Numbered from the stretch's first letter, positions 44,230 to 53,284 are shown. The stretch is 64,000 nucleotides of DNA from DATGZX01 sp035296965 (GCA_035296965.1 DATGZX010000298.1:124001-188000), one strand, 5' to 3'. The notes: a model not told the origin generated them from the letters alone. Program-made: numbers and translations.

Positions 44230-44990
44230 AGATGCGTCCTTGCGCTAGGCAAAGCTTGGGAAAGGGGGATGAGATGTAAGGAAACAACTCGGAAACCTTT
44301 CATCGGAATCCTGCGGGTAACCAATCCCGTCCCGCAGAGTGGCCAGCAGCGGGAAGCGAGTCTTGCGTAGGGTCCTGGGGCGACCCAGGCTACGAAGCGT
44401 AGACAGCGAGTGCCCAGGCCGTGTGATGGAGCCCCGAAAGAATAATTGTCGCGGGAGCCCTCGTCGTGGACGTAGCGGGGGCCGCGCCGACTACGTCGTA
44501 TGGCCTGGCGAGTCGGTCCTGCCGGGGTCGTAGAGCAGGGCGTAGGCACACGAGGATTCTCCAGGAACCTGGGAGATCCTGAGTCGTCTCCATGCGCAAC
44601 TTCCGGGAGTGGGGACCGGAAGATGAACCCCAGGCCCGCGGCCAGCGTTCTGTGCTGCTGGGAGCGAAGCGACAGACGCACCACATGGTATCGCCAAGCG
44701 AAGGCAACGAAGCGCGGCGAGAGGGACACAGGAAGTCGCACACCTTCGTAGTACCGTTGAAGCCGGGGAACCTGTACCGCGGGGACCCTGTGGAGGGAAG
44801 GGAGGTGTTCGTCGTGGCCTCGGGGGTGGGAAACCCGTCAGGGACTCTGTACCCTGGTTCCGGGTCAACAGCACACCCACGGATAGCGAAGCGGGAAAGT
44901 GAATCCATGACGGGACGAACCGGATGCCTTAATTGGGCACGTCCGGATCTGTGGGAGCTTCGGGGAGCAATCCCCGAGGCGACCCGGCCC
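44230..44990 (+). other. remnant of an ORF-less group II intron (boundaries uncertain)
   Basis: A region of about 760 bases with no coding potential and strongly structured G/C-rich sequence. Near its 3' end, 44917-44949 folds as domain V: a lower stem GAACCGGA / TCCGGATC, the characteristic two-base CG bulge (GGGCA-CG-TCCGG), an upper stem TGCC / GGCA and a short loop. A domain-VI-like hairpin CTTCGGGGAGCAATCCCCGA follows immediately, and sequence typical of an intron 3' end (GCGACCCGGC) lies after it. The catalytic AGC triad is AAC. No reverse transcriptase ORF lies between. The 5' end was not identified. Confidence 0.6.
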
Positions 44991-45002
44991 TTTCTCTTTC
45001 CG

Positions 45003-45269
45003 TTACGCCGTCTGGGCAAAACCGACCCGTTCCCACTCTTTCTGGATCTTGCCCCAGTGTCCATCTTCGTCGAACGATTTTCGATCTTCCCGAGTCATGA
45101 GATCAGTTTGTGAATCGTAGCTGATCGTGCACTTTGTAACCGTAAAGGCGTTTTCGCCGTGTTGCCGTTTCTCGATTTGCGGAAAAACGCCAAGCATTTC
45201 CATGATGGACACAAAAGTCTCTAAATCGTGCTTCGAAATCGCGGGATGACTCAAAACAGCAGTTCGCAT
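45003..45269 (-). CDS. 88-residue protein of unknown function
   Basis: Starts MRTAVLSHPAISKHDLETFV from the ATG at 45269; AAAGGA lies ten bases upstream. Text is protein-like (SIMEMLGVFPQIEKRQHGEN, CTISYDSQTDLMTREDRKSF) and soluble. The upstream open frame to 45380 is unlikely. Its 3' end abuts the group II intron remnant. No family recognised. Confidence 0.55.
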   Translation of the reverse strand: MRTAVLSHPAISKHDLETFVSIMEMLGVFPQIEKRQHGENAFTVTKCTISYDSQTDLMTREDRKSFDEDGHWGKIQKEWERVGFAQTA

Positions 45270-45638
45270 GACAAGTGTCCTTTCTCGTGATGCCTTGCCC
45301 GGTCTCAGCGGTTTTCGTTCTTGGGTGAAGGAGTGTAAGTCAGCTGGGACAATGCTACCGCAAGAAAATCGAAGTTGCAAGAATCTGCTTGCGGCCAGCC
45401 CTGCCCGCTGGTAATTTCAAAGGGACCAGAAGACGTGCTGAAAGGGCTTTGCCCTTTTTTACCCTCTGAACGCCGTAAAGCATTGCATTTCATCGTTTTA
45501 ATTTCAAAGCGGAATGCGCTGGCTGGCGGCGTTGCAAGAAAACCCTGACTTGCGAGGAAACGCCCCAATTTGAAAGAAAACCCCTGAATTGTAAGGAAAC
45601 TAGCCAAGCTGCACAAGAAATCCCACCTTGGGCACGGC
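45270..45638. other. gap without recognisable gene
   Basis: 369 bp between the 88-residue gene and the HNH gene. Several near-repeats of a short A-rich phrase (GAGGAAAC, GAAAGAAAAC, TAAGGAAAC) occur around 45555-45600. No gene or known element was recognised. Confidence 0.4.
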
Positions 45639-46379
45639 TCAAGCACTCTTCCGAAGAGCTTCATAGGCCAGTACACCTTTGCAGGTGGCGCTACTGTGGA
45701 TTGCAACCTCGGTCCCTTTCCGAACGATGGCCAGACCGTTCCTGAACCAGATGGTCTGGTCCTTCGTTGGCGGATCAACCTGCATCGGTAAAAGGGAAAA
45801 CCTGCAATCATGCTCAATCTCGACATGCTCGTCATCGAGTCGCCTCGCCCCGAACAGCCCTTCACGCTTTTCATTTAGAACGACAAGTGGCCCTCGTTCC
45901 CTTGTCAGCGGCACCCATTGACTCATCAGGACATCCTTCAGGTCTTTCCCGAAAATCAGCCGTGCCGAATCATCTCCAAGAATCAGCCAATAGGGAAGGA
46001 TCAACAACTCGTCATCCGTGAAAAACGCCAGCCTGTTGTCCACCTTGTCGAATATCACCTGCCCCTTGAAAGTTTGCTCAGCGGTTTGGCCCCGGACATC
46101 CACCCTGATGGTCATCGTGGTGACGATGTTCTGGCCGTGCAGAATTCCGTGACACTGGTTGCATAGCAGCACGCACTTGTCAAGTTCGTCCAGTTGCTCG
46201 GTCGAGATGTTTCGACGGATCAGATTGTCGTAATCAGGGTTCTTTTTATCTGGATCGACGTGGTTGAACTGGTACATCCTGTGAAAAGTGTCGTATCGCC
46301 GAAGCGATTCCAACACGGACATCCCGCAATAGGCGCATCTGTTCCCTTTGTAGGCCAGTTGAATTCGCCGGTTATCCAT
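45639..46379 (-). CDS. HNH endonuclease-like protein
   Basis: 246 residues. The N-terminus carries a zinc-bound HNH nuclease pattern: NRCAYCGMSVLE (Cys15, Cys18), YQFNHVDPDKKNPDYDNLIR (His40, Asn52) and CVLLCNQCHGILHG (Cys73, Cys76, His77, His81). The remaining 160 residues are beta-rich (FKGQVIFDKVDNRLAFFTDD, LPYWLILGDDSARLIFGKDL) with no recognised domain and may give specificity. It could be a stand-alone nuclease of a mobile or defence function; the surrounding DNA is accessory. Confidence 0.75.
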   Translation of the reverse strand: MDNRRIQLAYKGNRCAYCGMSVLESLRRYDTFHRMYQFNHVDPDKKNPDYDNLIRRNISTEQLDELDKCVLLCNQCHGILHGQNIVTTMTIRVDVRGQTAEQTFKGQVIFDKVDNRLAFFTDDELLILPYWLILGDDSARLIFGKDLKDVLMSQWVPLTRERGPLVVLNEKREGLFGARRLDDEHVEIEHDCRFSLLPMQVDPPTKDQTIWFRNGLAIVRKGTEVAIHSSATCKGVLAYEALRKSA

Positions 46380-46500
46380 TCGACTCCCCTTGTTCTTCCT
46401 CTCGGAGCATGCAAACGCCGACCCCAGAAGAAATAATTGGTGTCAGTTCTTTTTTCGCTTGCCATTCTGTCATTGGGCGATTCAAAACCGGCCAGGAGAC

Positions 46501-46669
46501 GCGGACTGTTTCTGTTTGCGGTGCCAAGCAATCACATCTCCCTTTTTATACAGGGCATTTCCATCGTCGGCGTTTATCCAGCCGGGTGGGTGAAGATGAG
46601 GGCACAAATTTCCTCGGCTGCAGTTTCTCTTGCGCCTTGCTCTATCTACAATTGGGGCCTCGGACGCCG
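46501..46669 (+). repeat. left copy of a 169-bp direct repeat
   Basis: Closely similar, by eye over 80%, and equal in length to 48432-48600. Shared phrases include GCGTTTATCCAGCCG, GAGGGCACAAATTTCCTCG and TCTACAATTGGG. The two copies bracket the serine hydrolase and receptor fragment. Confidence 0.85.
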
Positions 46670-46687
46670 CTCTACACAGCGCGTGGC

Positions 46688-47857
46688 TTAGCGGTTCACG
46701 ATGTCGTACACCCGCTCGAGCAGCGCCGCCGCGATGGGCCCGACGACCGGGACCGGCACCATCTTGTTCATCACGTAGGCGACGGTCATGCGGCGATCCA
46801 CGTCGGCGATCACCAGCGAGCCGCCCGCGCCGGTCCCGAAACACTGCCGGCCTTCAGGGACGAAGGGCAGCACCTGCGGCCAGGGCAGGCCATAACCGAC
46901 GCCGATCTTGAGCGGTATTCCCAGCACGTGGTCGACCGTGTTGCTCTGCACTTCGAGGATGCGGTTGATCGTCTTAGGCGAGAGCAGCCGGACGTCATCG
47001 ACTGCGCCGCCGCAGTCCAGCGCCGACTGGATGCGCGCCACCGAGCGGGCATTGCCGTGGCCGTTCCCCGCGCCGATGTCGGCGCGCCGCCAGCGCTCGG
47101 TCCGGCTCCATCTGCAGTCCGCCCGCATGGTCGGACCAGTGAAGGTCTTGAACATCGGGCAGTTGGGGTCGAGCTGGGTCAGGGGTATCGGCGTCGTCGG
47201 CATTGCCGGCGGCGGCACCACGTTGGCGACGCGCTGGAACTCCGAGGGCGGCAGGCCGATGTGGAAGTCGGCGCCCAGCGGCCCCGCAATGTGCGCCGCA
47301 AAGAACTCGCCCAGGCGCTGGCCGGTGATGCGCCGTATCACTTCGCCGATCAGGTGGCCGTAGGTCAGCGCGTGGTAGCCCGAGCCCGCCCCGGGCCCCC
47401 ACCAAGGCGCCTGCGCTGCCAGCATGGCGGTCGACTTGTCCCAGTCGTACAAGTCGTCGAGGGTGACCGGCTGGTCCCAGCCCGAGACGCCCGAGGTGTG
47501 CGACAGCACCTGGCGAACCTTGATCCCCGCCTTGCCCCGGGCCGCGAACTCGGGCCAGTACGCCGCGACGTTCGCGTCGAGGTCGAGTTCGCCGCGGTCG
47601 ACCAGCACGAGCGCGGCGAGCGCGGTCATCGTCTTGGTGGTGGAAAATACGCAGGTGATCGTGTTCTCGGTCCACGGCACGGTGCGGGCCTCGTCGGTCC
47701 AGCCGCCCCACAGGTCGACCACCATCTCGCCGTCGATGTTGACGGCGAGCGAGGCGCCGAGGTCTTCACCCGACTCGAGCTTGGCTGCGAACAACTCGCG
47801 CAGGCGGTCGAAGCGGGCGCTGCACGTGCCGCCCAGTGGTGTTGGGTGATCGCTCAT
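46688..47857 (-). CDS. class C beta-lactamase-fold serine hydrolase (EstB-like esterase)
   Basis: 389 residues. CVFSTTKTMTALAALVL carries the Ser72-x-x-Lys75 nucleophile motif, and GAGSGYHALTYGHLIGEVI gives Tyr161 (Y-H-A replaces the Y-x-N of true AmpC enzymes), as in family VIII carboxylesterases. FDRLRELFAAKLESGEDLGA and VVDLWGGWTDEA are typical. Cytoplasmic or periplasmic ester hydrolysis is likely; a beta-lactam target is not expected. Third-codon GC is very high compared with neighbouring genes, and the upstream fragment of a TonB receptor points to acquisition from a proteobacterium. ACGGAGACC precedes the ATG. Confidence 0.85.
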   Translation of the reverse strand: MSDHPTPLGGTCSARFDRLRELFAAKLESGEDLGASLAVNIDGEMVVDLWGGWTDEARTVPWTENTITCVFSTTKTMTALAALVLVDRGELDLDANVAAYWPEFAARGKAGIKVRQVLSHTSGVSGWDQPVTLDDLYDWDKSTAMLAAQAPWWGPGAGSGYHALTYGHLIGEVIRRITGQRLGEFFAAHIAGPLGADFHIGLPPSEFQRVANVVPPPAMPTTPIPLTQLDPNCPMFKTFTGPTMRADCRWSRTERWRRADIGAGNGHGNARSVARIQSALDCGGAVDDVRLLSPKTINRILEVQSNTVDHVLGIPLKIGVGYGLPWPQVLPFVPEGRQCFGTGAGGSLVIADVDRRMTVAYVMNKMVPVPVVGPIAAALLERVYDIVNR

Positions 47858-47868
47858 GAGGTCTCCGT

Positions 47869-48057
47869 TCAGAAGTCGCAGCTGAAGCCGACGCCGATGT
47901 GGCGCGGCGGCTTATCGCTGACCGTGGGCGATGCGCCCAGCACCGGCGCGCTGATGCTCATGCTGGTCAGCGCCGTCACCTTGTTGACGTTCTTCACGTA
48001 GCCGTACAGCTTCCACAGCCCGTTGGTCAGGCAAACCTAGGCCGCCAGGCTGTGCGC
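47869..48057 (-). pseudogene. C-terminal fragment of a TonB-dependent receptor
   Basis: Reading the minus strand from 48036 to the stop at 47869 gives 55 residues: LTNGLWKLYGYVKNVNKVTA, then SMSISAPVLGASPTVSDKPP and RHIGVGFSCDF. This is the last two strands and terminal Phe of a TonB-dependent outer-membrane receptor. Immediately upstream is an in-frame TAG (48037-48039) where LAAY is expected, and no receptor body precedes it. It ends 11 bp before the serine hydrolase start, so the pair was probably an operon in the donor. Confidence 0.75.
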
Positions 48058-48231
48058 CGAAACGAGCGGCCGTCGGATTGCCCACGATGTTGACGACGTG
48101 AGCTGGAACCGGCGAGGTGCAACGGCTCCGTTTGCTCGTCGCTCGATCATCGTGTCATTATGCCATTCTTCCGCGGCTGACACGAGCCGGAAGACTCACT
48201 ATGCGGCTTCGCTCTGGGTTGCAAGTTTGTA

Positions 48232-48321
48232 GCACAAGCTTTAGCTTGTGCCAAAATCGAACGGAGCAGATACTGTGAAGCTGCGCGGCAGGGGGAATGT
48301 GGCACAAGCTAAAGCTTGTGT
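48232..48321 (+). repeat. inverted pair of short palindromes
   Basis: GCACAAGCTTTAGCTTGTGC at 48232-48251 and the reverse-orientation near-copy GCACAAGCTAAAGCTTGTGT at 48302-48321. Each is itself a palindrome with 9-bp arms. Spacing and layout resemble a REP pair. Confidence 0.8.
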
Positions 48322-48431
48322 GACGGCCGCGCGAGTTCTGGCGATCAGGGCGGTTTCACCTGTCGATAAATGCGTGCGCGGTGCTGTCAGGCGAGAATGT
48401 GAAATTCCAAACATCGATAGACGAAGAAGAT

Positions 48432-48600
48432 GCGGACCGTTTCTGCTTCAGGTGCCGAGGAAGCACATCTCCATTTTTCTAGACGCCATTTCCATCATCG
48501 GCGTTTATCCAGCCGAGTGGGCGGAGCGGAGGGCACAAATTTCCTCGACTGCGGTTTCTCTTGCGCCTGGCTGGTTCTACAATTGGGTCCTCGGACGCCG
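48432..48600 (+). repeat. right copy of the 169-bp direct repeat
   Basis: Partner of 46501-46669 in the same orientation. The 1.76 kb between them contains the serine hydrolase gene, the receptor fragment and the short palindrome pair. No gene is seen in 48601-48856; a short motif CTCGCTCACGCTTCGGGCT at about 48718 is of the kind repeated between genes in Gemmata-like genomes. Confidence 0.85.
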
Positions 48601-48856
48601 GCAGTCATGATCTGCGCGGTCGACTGGTGATCCGTGGCCACGGTCCGTTGCGGTGGTTTGATGTGCGGATTCGAAGCCTTAGAAATGGCGATGACTTGCA
48701 AGGGTCGGGAAAATGCCTCGCTCACGCTTCGGGCTAATAGCCTTGGTGGAGCTGCAGGCCGCCTGAAAATCCTTGGCCTCTGGAACGGCGTACTTTCGGC
48801 GCACTTATGGCGCACCTGTCGGCTGCATCAGGCGGAACTTTGACGCGGATCAGCAT

Positions 48857-49291
48857 TCATCCGGGAGAGCTTACCGAATCTGGATTCTCGGCCGCACGAG
48901 CACGATCGAGCACAACTTCGACAAGCAATGGGTGACGACCAAGCGGCTCGGCCGGACAGAAATGCACCTTTGGATACAGATCGCGGAGATCCTGGCAGGC
49001 TTTCGTCAAATCGCGCTGCACGTGGACGCCGGCCGAAAGGAAATAGGGAAGCAGAATGACCCGCTCTGCCCCGCGTTCAACACAGCGTGCGCCCCCCTTG
49101 AGAATACTGGGCTCGGCCAGTTCCAGGAAAGAAGCTACGACGCAGCAGTACGCAGCGCGTTCGTTGAGTTGATCGACCAGATGGTGCAGGTCGGCATTCG
49201 CCATCTCCTGTCGGCTACCGTGAGCGATGAGCAGGAGGGCAGTTCCAGAGCGAGCGATCGCATCCGGTGTTGATGATGTTGGCGTGCGCAT
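48857..49291 (-). CDS. small sirohydrochlorin chelatase (CbiX/SirB-like)
   Basis: 144 residues, a single CbiX half-domain. LLLIAHGSRQEMANADLHHL carries the metal-binding His24 motif AHGSR. VVASFLELAEPSILKGGARC is the 'A.l....P.l..al..l' helix. VILLPYFLSAGVHVQRDLTK supplies the second His region (G-x-H). It inserts Co2+ or Fe2+ into sirohydrochlorin for cobalamin or siroheme synthesis; which one cannot be decided. No adjacent tetrapyrrole genes. Confidence 0.85.
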   Translation of the reverse strand: MRTPTSSTPDAIARSGTALLLIAHGSRQEMANADLHHLVDQLNERAAYCCVVASFLELAEPSILKGGARCVERGAERVILLPYFLSAGVHVQRDLTKACQDLRDLYPKVHFCPAEPLGRHPLLVEVVLDRARAAENPDSVSSPG

Positions 49292-49447
49292 GCGACCTGG
49301 CTTTGCTCCGACCTAGGGCAGTGCGGATGTGTAGTAACACCCGCATTCTATAGGAATGACCAGCGTGATGGGATATCCTGAGTGATGTTCGTCATCTCTC
49401 TCTCAGAGTTGAGAGCATTGCGTGGCAAGTCGCGGGGATTGAAACTC

Positions 49448-51070
49448 ATGATCGGCGCTCGCCTGGGTAATTGGGTCATCGAAAAAGAAGTTGGCCGCGG
49501 TGGGATGGGGCGGGTCTATCTGGCACGTGAAGATCCGAGCGGCAAGCCGGCGGCGATCAAGGTTCTGGCGGCTGACCTGGCCCAAGAGCCAGGCTTCTTA
49601 CAGCGATTTGAGCGCGAGATTGAGGTGCTCCGCGACCTGGATCATCCCAACATCGTCCATTTCTACGAATCAGGCTCGCAGAACGGGGTCCACTACTATG
49701 TAATGGAGTACCTGGAAGGGGAGAATTTCGAGCAGCTCCTGCATGAGAAGGGTAGGCTGCCCTGGAAAGAGGTTCTCGATGCAGCGCTCCAGCTCTGCCC
49801 CGCGCTCAAACATGCGCACGATCGTGGCATCATTCATCGTGATATTAAACCTCCTAACCTCCTGCGAACCGACTGGGGTACTGTCAAGCTCACTGATTTC
49901 GGCATCGCCAAGGTTTTTGCTGCTCGCCACTTGACGAGTACGGGCGGAGTGGTCGGCACCGCCGAATTCCTCTCCCCGGAGCAGGCGTCGGGCAAACAGG
50001 CTACGAAGCGCAGCGATCTCTATTCCCTTGGCGTAGTCCTTTATACGCTGCTTACGGGCCGGCCTCCTTTTGAAGGGCAGAGCAGTGCGGAAATTCTGCA
50101 CAAGCACCTGTACGCACAGTTTGATCCGCCAAAGAAAGTGGTGCCTGACATCCCCCACGAGTTGGACGAGATCGTCTGTCAGTTGCTGGCGAAGGATCCC
50201 ACTCAACGACCGGCAGACGGCATGGTTTTGCATCGGGACCTCGATCGTTTGCGGCGCAAACTCGAGAGAAAGGCGCGGCACACTGTGGTCGAGCAGCCCA
50301 TGGACCAAACGGTGGCGGACACTCGCGCCGAGGCGGGCCCCGACCCCGCCGACAGCAACCCAGGCGTGCCCACACTGATGAGTCGCCTGATCCAGCGCGA
50401 GCTTGCGGAACAGAACCGCGGCAGCGCCTGGAGTCAGTGGTTCAATCGGCCCTGGGTGCTTGTGACGCTGCTGGTGATTTGCGTTGGCCTGATCGTGTGG
50501 CGGCTCTGGCCGAACCGGCTCGGGACTCCAGAGTATTTGTTTGAGCAAGGCTCAGGACTGATGGCGTCCTCAGAACCACACGACTGGGACAAGGCGTGGC
50601 ACGACTATCTGGAACCATTAAATCGCAATTACCCCAACCACGCGTTCCATGACGAGGTCGCCCAGTTTCGTCAGCAGATCGACGACCATTCCACTCTGCG
50701 CCACGCCCTGGCCGGCATCAAATCAGCTAGCACCACTGGTGAAGCCGAGCGTTTCTATCGACGCGGGCTGAGGCTTTGCCAGGAGGGAGACCCAGGTGCC
50801 GCCCGACGCATCTGGGAAAACGTCACCATCGCCTTCAAGGGAATCGACTCGGAGCAGCGCTGGGTCCACCTGTCGGAGGAAGGCCTGGCAGGAATGGACG
50901 CCAATGTGCCGTTTTCGGAACGTCAGGGAAAAGCTATTGCTGCGGTGCTGGACCAGGCGAAGAAAGCAAAAGACCCAGCCGAGGCGGCTCGAATCCGCCG
51001 TGCACTGGGAGACCTGTACCACGAAGATGCATTGGCGGACAAAGTAATTCAGAACGGCAAAGGGCAATGA
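49448..51070 (+). CDS. membrane Ser/Thr protein kinase
   Basis: 540 residues starting MIGARLGNWVIEKEVGRGGM; an upstream GTG at 49382 is less likely because planctomycete kinases begin at this phrase. The kinase domain is complete: glycine loop VGRGGMGRVYLA, Lys38 in AAIKVL, IIHRDIKPPNLLRTD catalytic loop, LTDFGIAKV (DFG), GTAEFLSPEQASG and SDLYSLGVVLYTLLTGRPPF. One membrane helix (WVLVTLLVICVGLIVWRLW) at about residue 340 precedes a helical extracytoplasmic domain of about 180 residues. The ligand is unknown. It is convergent with the SirB1-like gene. Confidence 0.93.
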   Translation: MIGARLGNWVIEKEVGRGGMGRVYLAREDPSGKPAAIKVLAADLAQEPGFLQRFEREIEVLRDLDHPNIVHFYESGSQNGVHYYVMEYLEGENFEQLLHEKGRLPWKEVLDAALQLCPALKHAHDRGIIHRDIKPPNLLRTDWGTVKLTDFGIAKVFAARHLTSTGGVVGTAEFLSPEQASGKQATKRSDLYSLGVVLYTLLTGRPPFEGQSSAEILHKHLYAQFDPPKKVVPDIPHELDEIVCQLLAKDPTQRPADGMVLHRDLDRLRRKLERKARHTVVEQPMDQTVADTRAEAGPDPADSNPGVPTLMSRLIQRELAEQNRGSAWSQWFNRPWVLVTLLVICVGLIVWRLWPNRLGTPEYLFEQGSGLMASSEPHDWDKAWHDYLEPLNRNYPNHAFHDEVAQFRQQIDDHSTLRHALAGIKSASTTGEAERFYRRGLRLCQEGDPGAARRIWENVTIAFKGIDSEQRWVHLSEEGLAGMDANVPFSERQGKAIAAVLDQAKKAKDPAEAARIRRALGDLYHEDALADKVIQNGKGQ

Positions 51071-51086
51071 AACCCCTGAAAGCTGC

Positions 51087-51908
51087 TCAGTTCCAGGTCC
51101 CAACGTCTTTAAGTGCCTGGTTGAGCCACTGTTGAGTGCTCTCTTCATCTGGGTTATCCGAGGCAGCCTCCAAGTATGCCCGAAGATGATCGATGGCCTG
51201 TCCGGGCTGCCCAGACTGCAGCAAGCAGAGTCCCAGGTCGCGCCGCTGCTCCATGTCTTGGGGAGTAATCTGGCGCAACCGTCTGATTACCCTTGCTGCC
51301 CGCACGAAATCCTTCCGGCGCAGATAAATTGCTTTCAGATTGGTAAGCATGCGGATAACGATTGCGTTTAGTGGGGCCGGTGCCAAGTTCTCGGCCGTCG
51401 CAGTGAACGACATGCCCGTTACCTGGTGTACCAGATTTTCGCAATCCGTGAGCGTTAATTGTCGGCCGCCGTGAAAAGGGTCGACGATGATCTCTTGCCC
51501 GGCGGCACAGATTTTGGCGACGAAGTGTCCCGGTAGGCCCACGCCCTCGACCTTTAGTCCGGCTCGGCGGCCCACAGCCATTGCCACGAGTGCCAACGAG
51601 ATCGGGATTCCCGTGCGCCTGTCGAGCACCTGGTTGAAGTAGCTGTTGAGCGGGTCGTGATACTCCTGAACATTGCCGTGAAAACCCATCTCATGAAAAA
51701 GGTAGCGGCAGAGTCCGTTCGCCCGAGTCCTGAGGCTGCCTCGGATATACGCACCCGCTTCATGAGCGATGCCAGCCAGCTCGCTGAGATACGCCTCCAC
51801 GTCCAGGTCAGGGTATTCGTCGCAAGCGAGCCGAAGTGCCAATTCCGCTATATCGAGCGGAGGGCTCGGATCCTGCGACAACTGAAATAAGGCGCGGTCC
51901 AAATCCAT
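51087..51908 (-). CDS. SirB1-like transglutaminase-fold/TPR protein
   Basis: 273 residues from the ATG at 51908; the frame to 52070 is not used. YPDLDVEAYLSELAGIAHEA, NPLNSYFNQVLDRRTGIPIS-like text (DPLNSYFNQVLDRRTGIP), LALVAMAVGRRAGLKVEGVG and LPGHFVAKI match the SirB1/transglutaminase-like family. A C-terminal TPR-like region (RDLGLCLLQSGQPGQAIDHL) follows. Related E. coli SirB1 has no firmly established activity; the transglutaminase Cys is not evident at the usual place (ISLALV). Divergent from nagA by 160 bp. Confidence 0.82.
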   Translation of the reverse strand: MDLDRALFQLSQDPSPPLDIAELALRLACDEYPDLDVEAYLSELAGIAHEAGAYIRGSLRTRANGLCRYLFHEMGFHGNVQEYHDPLNSYFNQVLDRRTGIPISLALVAMAVGRRAGLKVEGVGLPGHFVAKICAAGQEIIVDPFHGGRQLTLTDCENLVHQVTGMSFTATAENLAPAPLNAIVIRMLTNLKAIYLRRKDFVRAARVIRRLRQITPQDMEQRRDLGLCLLQSGQPGQAIDHLRAYLEAASDNPDEESTQQWLNQALKDVGTWN

Positions 51909-52068
51909 CGCGGTATTGTAGCAGCAAGATGCCCTTTCGCGGGACTGGCACCGCCGCGCTTGCCGATGCAAGGAATTGTGACCACGGTTATCCGGCTTGT
52001 TGCCGGACACTATACTGATGACACATTGCGAATGGCTGCTGATCAGTCGTTTAGGGGACCTGCCGGTC

Positions 52069-53244
52069 ATGAGAATTGCGGCCCGCCACTACGCCACCGG
52101 CGCTTTAGTCCAGCTTACTTGCGAGAATGGATTGATTCGCTCGGTCGAAGCTCCGACCGAGTCTCCCGCAGATTTGCGGGCGGGATGGGTTGCACCTGCG
52201 TTTTTTGATCTCCAGATCAATGGATGTGGAGGGTTGAGCTTTAGTTCCGCCGGTTTGACAGAGGACCAGATTCGCAGGATAGTGAGGACCGGTCGCCAGC
52301 ATGGCATCGCGGGATTCTGTCCAACGTTTGTAACCAACGCCATCCCGGCGCTGTTGCATTCGTTTGGCGTGGGACGGCATGCGTGTGAAAGCGACGCCGA
52401 AATTGCCGGCGCCATGCCCGTCTTTCACCTGGAAGGGCCGTACATTTCTGCGGAAGATGGACCGCGAGGGGCTCATGCCCGCCAACATGTCCACCCCCCC
52501 GATTGGGACGAGTTCCGCCGGTTGCAAGACGCCGCGGGTGGAAGAATTGGCCTGGTCACGTTGGCACCCGAGCTCGAAGGGGCGCTCCCGTTCATCGAGC
52601 GCCTCGTGGACGCCGGCATCGTTGTTGCGATCGGTCATACGGCCGCTACTGGCGCGCGCATTCGCGAAGCGATCGCCTCGGGTGCGCGTTTGAGCACGCA
52701 TCTGGGCAACGGCTCGCACGCTCTTCTGCCCAGGCACGACAACTACATTTGGGAGCAATTGGCTGCTGACGAGCTCTGGGCTAGCATTATCCCAGACGGC
52801 CATCATCTTCCGCCTGCCGTAATCCGCTGCATCGTGCGCGTAAAAACGCCGGCTCGAACAATTATCACTTGCGACGCCAGCAGCCTGGCCGGGCTGCCGC
52901 CGGGCCGATATCAGGAATGGGACCAGGAACTGCTCGTGCTGCCAGGGGGCAAGATCGTTGTCGCCGAATCCGGCTATCTTGCCGGGTCGTCTTCCTTCAC
53001 GGACGAATGCATCGGGCACATGGTTCGATGTGCGGGCGTCACGCTTGGCGACGCAGTAGATATGGCAGGGGCTCGCCCAAGAGAATTGCTGGGACTGCCT
53101 GCTCGAAAGCTGGAGCCCGGCTACCCTGCTGACCTGGTAATCTTCGAGTGGAATGCCGAGGGCGGGTTCAAGTTAGGCGCCGCCTTGATCGGGGGAACGC
53201 TTCATCAAAAATGTGGCGAAATGAAGAGTACCGCGGAACAATGA
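52069..53244 (+). CDS. nagA: N-acetylglucosamine-6-phosphate deacetylase
   Basis: 391 residues from the ATG at 52069. This amidohydrolase has VAPAFFDLQINGCGGLSFSS (family GxxDxQxNG site), GIAGFCPTFVTN, VFHLEGPYISAEDGPRGAHA with the metal-binding Glu, VVAIGHTAATGARIREA (His), GARLSTHLGNGSHA (His) and the SIIPDGHHLPPAVI loop. ITCDASSLAGLPPG carries the catalytic Asp. It deacetylates GlcNAc-6-P in amino-sugar recycling. No nagB is adjacent. Confidence 0.93.
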   Translation: MRIAARHYATGALVQLTCENGLIRSVEAPTESPADLRAGWVAPAFFDLQINGCGGLSFSSAGLTEDQIRRIVRTGRQHGIAGFCPTFVTNAIPALLHSFGVGRHACESDAEIAGAMPVFHLEGPYISAEDGPRGAHARQHVHPPDWDEFRRLQDAAGGRIGLVTLAPELEGALPFIERLVDAGIVVAIGHTAATGARIREAIASGARLSTHLGNGSHALLPRHDNYIWEQLAADELWASIIPDGHHLPPAVIRCIVRVKTPARTIITCDASSLAGLPPGRYQEWDQELLVLPGGKIVVAESGYLAGSSSFTDECIGHMVRCAGVTLGDAVDMAGARPRELLGLPARKLEPGYPADLVIFEWNAEGGFKLGAALIGGTLHQKCGEMKSTAEQ

Positions 53245-53252
53245 GAAATGGA

Positions 53253-53284
53253 CGGCTTTGCGCAAAACAGACTGCGCAAAGCCG
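53253..53284 (+). terminator. bidirectional terminator-like hairpin
   Basis: Perfect 12-bp stem CGGCTTTGCGCA (53253-53264) and TGCGCAAAGCCG (53273-53284), 8-base loop, between the convergent stops of nagA and the DUF1501 gene. There is no U-run, so termination is suggested by location and symmetry only. Confidence 0.7.

Noticed and set aside
44592..45113. Plus-strand 173-residue frame through the structured region
   Set aside because: It reads through domain V and VI of the intron remnant; RNA structure explains the sequence better than coding.
46409..48001. Plus-strand 530-residue open frame
   Set aside because: It is antisense to the serine hydrolase, which has SxxK and Tyr motifs; high GC removes stops from the other strand. 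It also crosses the direct repeat.
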